Shown here piece by piece: positions 1 through 5,116 of a DNA stretch of 5,116 nucleotides. The notes under the pieces are model-generated. The model was given only the letters and a program-made list of their open reading frames with translations, searched no databases and was not told the origin of the DNA. This DNA is from Paraeggerthella hominis (GTDB lineage Bacteria > Actinomycetota > Coriobacteriia > Coriobacteriales > Eggerthellaceae): contig NZ_JAJNOQ010000019.1 in NCBI RefSeq assembly GCF_021044775.1, forward strand, positions 1 through 5,116. Reading direction: 5' to 3'. Position 1 is the stretch's first letter, and each line of letters opens with the position of its first letter. The position numbers were made by a program, and so were the translations under genes.

Positions 1-50
1 GCGGGCGGCGGGAAACCAAGATCGAACGCGGCAGCGATGCCGCACTCTTT
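1..50 (+). other. 3' end of the rRNA operon leader
   Basis: This is the transcribed leader just before the mature 16S 5' end, cut off by the window edge, so the operon promoters are not visible. It holds a compact hairpin (28-43) and a purine-rich stretch, GCGGGAA at 8-14, that could pair with TTCCCGC at 1731-1737 in the spacer. Separately, bases 1-8 could pair with 1640-1647 (seven Watson-Crick pairs and one G-U). One or the other may be part of the pre-16S processing stem. That is inference, because the upstream half of the leader is missing. A stretch at 44-54 (ACTCTTTTAAA) resembles a boxA antitermination element, but it abuts the mature 16S end, closer than usual. Confidence 0.7.
28..43 (+). 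other. leader hairpin with GNRA tetraloop
   Basis: GCGGCA (28-33) is the exact reverse complement of TGCCGC (38-43). The four-base loop is GCGA, a member of the GNRA family of stable tetraloops. It sits seven bases before the expected mature 16S 5' end, so a role in folding or processing of the precursor is plausible. No T-run follows, so it is not a terminator. Confidence 0.6.
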
Positions 51-55
51 TAAAC

Positions 56-118
<63 letters not shown>

Positions 119-376
119 GTTAAGCCACCTTCGGGTGGGCATACAGTGGCGAACGGGTGAGTAACACGTGACCAACCTGCCCCTTGCTCCGGGACAACCT
201 CGGGAAACCGAGGCTAATACCGGATGCTCCGGCCCCTCCGCATGGAGGGGCCGGGAAAGCCTGGCGCGGCAAGGGATGGGGTCGCGGCCCATCAGGTAGA
301 CGGCGGGGTAGCGGCCCACCGTGCTTTCGACGGGTAGCCGGGTTGAGAGACCGACCGGCCACATTGGGACTGAGAT

Positions 377-413
<37 letters not shown>

Positions 414-526
414 TTTGCGCAATGGGGGCAACCCTGACGCAGCAACGCCGCGTGCGGGATGACGGCCTTCGGGTTGTAAACCGCTTTCAGCAGGGAAGAC
501 CGACGACGGTACCTGCAGAAGAAGCC

Positions 527-565
<39 letters not shown>

Positions 566-900
566 GGGCGAGCGTTATCCGGATTCATTGGGCGTAAAGC
601 GCGCGTAGGCGGCGCGCCAAGCGGAACCTCTAACCTCGGGGCTCAACCTCGAGCCGGGTTCCGAACTGGCGCGCTCGAGTTCGGTAGAGGCAGGCGGAAT
701 TCCCGGTGTAGCGGTGGAATGCGCAGATATCGGGAAGAACACCGATGGCGAAGGCAGCCTGCTGGGCCGACACTGACGCTGAGGTGCGAAAGCTAGGGGA
801 GCGAACAGGATTAGATACCCTGGTAGTCCTAGCCGTAAACGATGGACGCTAGGTGTGGGGAGGATCGCCTCTCCGTGCCGAAGCCAACGCATTAAGCGTC

Positions 901-970
<70 letters not shown>

Positions 971-977
971 ATGTGGC

Positions 978-1010
<33 letters not shown>

Positions 1011-1069
1011 GCTTGACATGCGAGTGAAGCCGGGGAGACCCGGTGGCCGAGAGGAGCTCGCGCAGGTGG

Positions 1070-1135
<66 letters not shown>

Positions 1136-1188
1136 CCGTATGTTGCCAGCATTGAGTTGGGGACTCATACGGGACTGCCGGCGTCAAG

Positions 1189-1223
<35 letters not shown>

Positions 1224-1359
1224 CCCTTTATGCCCTGGGCTGCACACGTGCTACAATGGCCGGTACAACGGGCTGCGACCTGGCGACAGGAAGCGAATCC
1301 CTCAAAGCCGGCCCCAGTTCGGATCGGAGGCTGCAACCCGCCTCCGTGAAGTCGGAGTT

Positions 1360-1564
<205 letters not shown>

Positions 1565-1568
1565 GGGA

Positions 1569-1582
1569 GACACTCAGGTGTC
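1569..1582 (+). other. spacer hairpin 1
   Basis: GACAC (1569-1573) pairs perfectly with GTGTC (1578-1582) around a TCAG loop, seven bases after the 16S 3' end. It probably helps present the pre-16S 3' end to processing enzymes. No U-tract follows, so termination is not suggested. Confidence 0.5.
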
Positions 1583-1585
1583 CGA

Positions 1586-1608
1586 CGAGGTCGAGCGAAG
1601 CTCCCTCG
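1586..1608 (+). other. spacer hairpin 2 with two-base bulge
   Basis: CGAGG (1586-1590) pairs with CCTCG (1604-1608). After a TC bulge, GAGC (1593-1596) pairs with GCTC (1600-1603) around a GAA triloop. This gives nine pairs in total. It lies directly after spacer hairpin 1 and may stack on it in the precursor. Confidence 0.5.
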
Positions 1609-1655
1609 CCTGGATGGAAAAGAAACAGAACAGATTGACCCGTCCGCGGGCCCGT

Positions 1656-1672
1656 CGCGAAGGCCCCTCGCG
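1656..1672 (+). other. weak spacer hairpin
   Basis: CGCGA (1656-1660) pairs with TCGCG (1668-1672) across a seven-base AGGCCCC loop. It is only a five-pair stem, so confidence is limited. It lies within the C/G-rich part of the spacer, where several alternative pairings are possible. Confidence 0.35.
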
Positions 1673-1693
1673 CCCCGCTCTCTCAGCATCCGG

Positions 1694-1721
1694 CTTCCGA
1701 GGCTCTCGAAGCCTCGGGAAG
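1694..1721 (+). other. strong spacer hairpin, alternative A
   Basis: CCGAGGCT (1697-1704) pairs with AGCCTCGG (1710-1717) around a CTCGA loop. The stem can extend with CTT (1694-1696) against AAG (1719-1721) if G1718 is bulged. Its 3' arm overlaps the 5' arm of the hairpin at 1715-1736, so the two cannot both form fully. Confidence 0.55.
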
Positions 1722-1736
1722 GCGAGCGCCTTCCCG
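1715..1736 (+). other. strong spacer hairpin, alternative B
   Basis: CGGGAAGGC (1715-1723) pairs perfectly with GCCTTCCCG (1728-1736) around a GAGC loop, a nine-pair GC-rich stem. It competes with the hairpin at 1694-1721 for bases 1715-1721. It has no downstream T-run and ends just before the AT-richer second half of the spacer. Confidence 0.55.
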
Positions 1737-1740
1737 CGCA

Positions 1741-1758
1741 CCTTGACAGTTGCATAGC
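1741..1758 (+). promoter_or_regulatory. possible conserved pre-23S spacer element
   Basis: CCTTGACAGTTGCATAGC resembles, by remembered comparison, the TTTGAGAACTGGATAG-type motif present in many actinobacterial and Firmicute 16S-23S spacers, where it lies near boxA-like antitermination and pre-23S processing signals. It marks the switch from the GC-rich to the AT-richer half of the spacer. The TTGACA hexamer inside it looks like a promoter -35 box, but no suitable -10 lies 16-18 bases downstream. Confidence 0.35.
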
Positions 1759-1823
1759 GTTTAAAGTGACAAAGAAGATCTTCATCACATGCATATCACC
1801 GATCCAATCGAGTGATCTGTCAA
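1743..1823 (+). repeat. inverted repeat bracketing the AT-richer spacer core
   Basis: TTGACAG (1743-1749) is the exact reverse complement of CTGTCAA (1817-1823). Between them lie the ten-base palindrome GAAGATCTTC (1774-1783) and a hairpin at 1795-1816, where ATCAC-CGAT pairs with ATCG-A-GTGAT around a CCA loop with one bulged A. Together these could fold into a multibranch domain of the pre-23S leader. The pairing is seen in the sequence. Its function in precursor processing is inferred. Confidence 0.45.
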
Positions 1824-2176
1824 AGTAATGGAGCATCTATCACGATCGCGAATACATCGATATGGATACCCAACAACCATACTGAACGAGATCCGAAGAG
1901 ACGAAGATACTAAGGGCGCACGGCGGATGCCTTGGCACAGGAAGTCGACGAAGGACGCGGCAAGCTGCGATAAGCTGCGGGGAGGGGCAAACACCCTTTG
2001 ATCCGCAGGTCTCCGAATGGGGGAACCCAGCAGGGGTCATGCCCTGCTATCCCCGCCTGAACGAAATAGGGCGGCGGAAGGCAACCCGGGGAACTGAAAC
2101 ATCTAAGTACCCGGAGGAAGAGAAATCAACCGAGATCGCGGGAGTAGCGGCGAGCGAAACCGCGCGAGCCCAAACC

Positions 2177-2254
2177 CATGCACGCGTATAGCTTGAGGGC
2201 GTTGCTGCATGAGGGGTTGCGGGACCGAGCATCCCATGGGCCTCAGACCATGGG
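2177..2254 (+). other. enlarged 23S domain I hairpins
   Basis: Two stems sit where E. coli has only a short connection and Bacillus subtilis shorter hairpins. In the first, CATGCA (2177-2182) pairs with TGCATG (2206-2211), with an inner ACGC/GCGT stem. In the second, CCCATGG (2233-2239) pairs with CCATGGG (2248-2254) around an eight-base loop. From GCCCAAACC to the conserved GGAAGGC the segment is 130 bases, against about 90 in B. subtilis as recalled. It is a lineage-variable expansion segment of the mature rRNA. Confidence 0.6.
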
Positions 2255-3039
2255 CGGAGTGACAAAGGGGCGCGGCAGCGGAACGGCCTGGGAAGGCCGG
2301 CGGAACAGGGTGAGAGCCCCGTACGCGAAGCCCCGCCCCCTCCGAGCGCGGCACCCGAGTAGCGCCGGGCACGTGAAACCCGGTGCGAATCAGGGGGGAC
2401 CACCCTCCAAGGCTAAACACTCTCCTGTGACCGATAGCGAACCAGTACCGTGAGGGAAAGGTGAAAAGCACCCCGAGAGGGGAGTGAAACAGTACCTGAA
2501 ACCGTGCGCCTACAAGCAGTCGGAGCAGCCTTCGCGCTGTGACGGCGTGCCTTTTGTAGAATGAGCCAGCGAGTTGCGGTATGCGGCGAGGTTAAGCTTT
2601 TAAGCGAGCCGCAGTGAAAGCGAGCCTTTAAGATGGCGTTTTAGTCGCATGCTGCAGACGCGAAGCCGGGTGAGCTATCCATGGGCAGGCTGAAGCGGGG
2701 GTAAGACCCCGTGGAGGGCCGAACCCACTTCGGTTGAAAACGGAGGGGATGACCCGTGGATAGGGGTGAAAGGCCAATCAAACCCGGAGATATCTCGTTC
2801 TCCCCGAAATAGCTTTAGGGCTAGCCTCGGACGTTCAATGGCGGCGGTAGAGCACTGGATCCTCGAGGGGGCTTCACCGCCTACCGACAGGAACCAAACT
2901 CCGAATGCCGCCATTTCAGAGTCCGGGAGTCAGAACATGTGGGCTAAGCTGTGTGTTCGAGAGGGAAACAGCCCAGACCGCCTGCTAAGGTCCCCAAATC
3001 CATGCTGAGTGGCAAAGGATGTGCGTTTGCCTAGACAAC

Positions 3040-3096
3040 CAGGATGTTGGCTTAGAAGCAGCCATGCATTTAAAGAGTGCGTAACAGCTCACTGGT
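3040..3096 (+). other. 23S GTPase-associated centre (L11 / thiostrepton site)
   Basis: This matches the E. coli 1051-1108 region that binds protein L11 and the factors EF-Tu and EF-G, and is the thiostrepton target. AGGATGTTGGCTTAGAAGCA is conserved, with the A1067 equivalent at 3054 being A. The second loop reads GTAACAGC where E. coli has GTAATAGC. I recall the same change in mycobacteria, so it is not evidence of resistance. Confidence 0.9.
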
Positions 3097-3876
3097 CAAG
3101 TGGACATGCGCCGACAATTCACGGGGCTAAGCATGGTACCGAAGCAGCGGACTAATTTCATTAGTGGTAGGGGAGCTTTCCACGGGGGGCGAAGCCGCAG
3201 GGCGACCTGCGGTGGACCGCGTGGAAGTGAGAATGCTGGCATGAGTAACGAGAGCGGCGCGAGAAACGCCGCCGCCGTAAGCCTAAGGGTTCCTGGGCAA
3301 GGCTAATCCTCCCAGGGTCAGTCGGGAGCTAAGGCGAGGCCGGAAGGCGTAGCCGATGCACAACAGGCGGACATTCCTGTACCGCCGATGGACCGTCATC
3401 ACCGATGGGGCGACGGAGAAGGGTAGCCGAGCGGGGTTCTGGACGTCCCCGTGAAAGCGCGTAGGGAGCGCGGCATGGAAACCAGCCGCGCACGCATCCC
3501 GAGACGCGAGACGAAGCCTCCTGGCGAAGTCGGCGAGCCCATGCTTCCGAGAAAAACCTCTAGGAAGGGACATCGGCGCCCGTACCAAAACCGACACAGG
3601 TGGGCGGGTAGAGCATACCGAGGCGATCGGGAGAACCATGGTTAAGGAACTCGGCATACTGACTCCGTAACTTCGGGAGAAGGAGTGCCCCTGGCGGTGA
3701 AGGACCTCGCGTCCGGAGCGGCCGGGGGTCGCAGCGAAACGGCCCAAGCGACTGTTTATCAAAAACACAGGACTCTGCAAAGCCGCAAGGCGACGTATAG
3801 GGTCTGACGCCTGCCCGGTGCTGGAAGGTTACGCGGATGGGTCAGCCGCAAGGCGAAGCCCTGAAGCCAAGCCCCA

Positions 3877-3958
<82 letters not shown>

Positions 3959-4030
3959 CGATTTGGGCGCTGTCTCAACCATGGACCCGGTGAAATTGTA
4001 TTATTCGTGAAGATGCGAATTACCTGCGGA

Positions 4031-4062
<32 letters not shown>

Positions 4063-4210
4063 GCTTGACATTGATCGTTGGCTCGGCGCGTAGAGGATAG
4101 GCAGGAGGCTTCGAAGCGGGGACGCCAGTTCCCGTGGAGCCGGCCTTGGAATACTGCCCTCGTCGCGTCGGCGATCTAACCTGCGGCCGTGATCCGGCGC
4201 AGGGACCGTG

Positions 4211-4263
<53 letters not shown>

Positions 4264-4398
4264 GCAAAGGTCCGCTCAGGACGGTTGGCAATCGTCTGCA
4301 GAGCGCAAGAGTGCAAGCGGGCTTGACTGCGAGACGTACAGGTCGAGCAGGGAGGAAACTCGGTTCTAGTGATCCGGCGGCCCAGAGTGGAATGGCCG

Positions 4399-4597
<199 letters not shown>

Positions 4598-4622
4598 TCC
4601 GCAGGCGCAAGAGGATTGAGGA

Positions 4623-4661
<39 letters not shown>

Positions 4662-4714
4662 TCTGGTGCAGCAGTTGTCGACCAACGGCACGGCTGCCTA
4701 GCTACGTCCGGCAC

Positions 4715-4747
<33 letters not shown>

Positions 4748-4869
4748 GTCTCCAAGATGAGTCCTCTTTTCGGTAAGGGCCCAGGCAGAACACCTGGTCG
4801 ATAGGCCGCAGGTGCAAGGCGAGCGATCGCCTCAGCCGAGCGGTACTAATAGCCCGAGCTCTTCGTCTT

Positions 4870-4983
4870 TACACATTGGAGCTTGTTCGCGGTCCGTCAC
4901 GACCGAACGCTGTGCAACCGCCAGGGTGGCGCGGAGGGCGCGCCCTGCGGCATAGAAGCCGCGCGGAGCCTAAGCGCCCTGCG
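4870..4983 (+). other. 23S-5S internal transcribed spacer
   Basis: About 114 bases without a tRNA or credible gene. Small hairpins follow one another. In the first, GTTC-GGTC (4885-4888, 4891-4894) pairs with GACC-GAAC (4901-4908) around CGTCAC with a GC bulge. In the second, CGCC (4919-4922) pairs with GGCG (4928-4931). The third is a 12-base palindrome at 4935-4946. In the fourth, GCGGC (4947-4951) pairs with GCCGC (4958-4962). Bases from 4973 onward form the outer half of the long helix clasping 5S. The structures probably guide precursor cleavage. None has a T-run, so no intergenic terminator separates 23S from 5S. Confidence 0.85.
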
Positions 4984-5110
4984 CGAGCGCGACCTTGGAG
5001 GCGGGGATCACCCGGTCCCATTCCGAACCCGGAAGTTAAGACCGCCATCGCCGAAAGTACTGCAGCGCAAGGCTGTGGGAGGATAGGACGTCGCGCTCGC
5101 GCAGGGCGCT
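4973..5110 (+). repeat. perfect 21-bp inverted repeat clasping 5S
   Basis: Bases 4973-4993 are an exact reverse complement of 5090-5110. The inner ten pairs are helix I of mature 5S. The outer eleven belong to the flanking precursor, extending helix I into one long GC-rich rod. In Bacillus-type bacteria RNase M5 cuts a double-stranded 5S precursor of this general kind. Whether M5 or RNase E-type enzymes act here cannot be told from the window. A terminator function is not supported, because no T-run appears before the window ends at 5116. Confidence 0.8.
4984..5100 (+). rRNA. rrf: 5S ribosomal RNA
   Basis: The small RNA of the 50S central protuberance, bound by proteins L5, L18 and in many bacteria L25. 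The loop C block CCCGGTCCCATTCCGAAC (5011-5028) is typical of Actinobacteria. The ends follow from aligning helix I (4984-4993 with 5090-5099) to E. coli positions 1-10 and 110-119, giving about 117 nt, the usual length. Helix IV carries a GCAA-containing loop near 5065. Loop E differs from the bacterial consensus at four bases in a paired way: GAAAGTA at 5053-5059 where GATGGTA is usual, and GAGGATAGG at 5079-5087 where GAGAGTAGG is usual. Mature ends are accurate to one or two bases. Confidence 0.97.
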
Positions 5111-5116
5111 CGGCGT

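Noticed and set aside
44..54. ACTCTTTTAAA as a boxA antitermination element
   Set aside because: The match to TGCTCTTTAACA is only partial, and it directly abuts or overlaps the mature 16S 5' end, where sequence is constrained for other reasons. Kept only as a remark in the leader entry.
1743..1771. TTGACA as a promoter for 23S within the spacer
   Set aside because: At 16-18 bases downstream the sequence is around GTGACA, not a TATAAT-like -10. TTTAAA at 1760-1765 is only 11 bases away. The hexamer fits the conserved spacer motif better.
3283..3780. 165-codon open frame on the minus strand
   Set aside because: It lies wholly antisense to 23S domains II-IV, its arginine- and serine-rich content is what GC-rich rRNA gives in a random frame, and no ribosome binding site precedes it.
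4935..4962. Intrinsic terminator between 23S and 5S
   Set aside because: The palindrome and hairpin are GC-rich but no run of T follows, and 5S continues downstream in the same direction.
5090..5116. Operon terminator after 5S
   Set aside because: The strong stem is the 5S clasp and no T-tract is reached before the window ends, so any terminator lies outside.

Overview
This window is one bacterial ribosomal RNA transcription unit, read entirely on the + strand in the order 16S (about 51-1562), 16S-23S spacer (1563-1899), 23S (about 1900-4869), 23S-5S spacer (4870-4983) and 5S (about 4984-5100). I found no protein-coding gene, tRNA, intron, insertion sequence, CRISPR array or other mobile element. 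Every long open frame lies inside or antisense to rRNA or its processed spacers, and I treat them all as fortuitous. The operon promoter lies upstream of base 1. The terminator lies beyond base 5116.

The organism looks like a high-GC actinobacterium of class Coriobacteriia, family Eggerthellaceae (Slackia / Gordonibacter / Adlercreutzia neighbourhood). The basis is remembered 16S signatures: the variable stretches near 120-260, 420-530, 1010-1070 and 1430-1510 resemble Gordonibacter and Slackia. The genus is not resolved without a database search. The 5S sequence (CCCGGTCCCATTCCGAAC region) is also of the actinobacterial / Gram-positive type. The 23S appears to lack the roughly 100-nt domain III insertion usual in many other Actinobacteria.

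Layout: bases 1-50 are the end of the leader, with a GNRA-capped hairpin and a weak boxA-like stretch. The 16S is full length with an intact 530 loop, decoding site and anti-Shine-Dalgarno. The tRNA-less spacer has a GC-rich half full of hairpins (1563-1740) and an AT-richer half (1741-1899). The AT-richer half starts with a motif resembling the conserved element of other actinobacterial spacers. The 23S is full length with intact GTPase centre, helix 69, peptidyl-transferase centre and sarcin-ricin loop. It has enlarged domain I hairpins and closes with a helix between its own two ends. The short 23S-5S spacer is a string of small hairpins. The 5S is clasped by a perfect 21-bp helix, about 10 bp of mature helix I plus 11 bp of flanking precursor.

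The parts work as one precursor RNA that is folded, cut by RNases at the spacer helices, and assembled into the 30S (16S) and 50S (23S, 5S) subunits. I see no new system here. The points most worth a second look are coordinated substitutions in 5S loop E, the 21-bp 5S clasp, the overlapping alternative hairpins in the spacer, and the combination of a missing domain III insertion with domain I expansion in the 23S.
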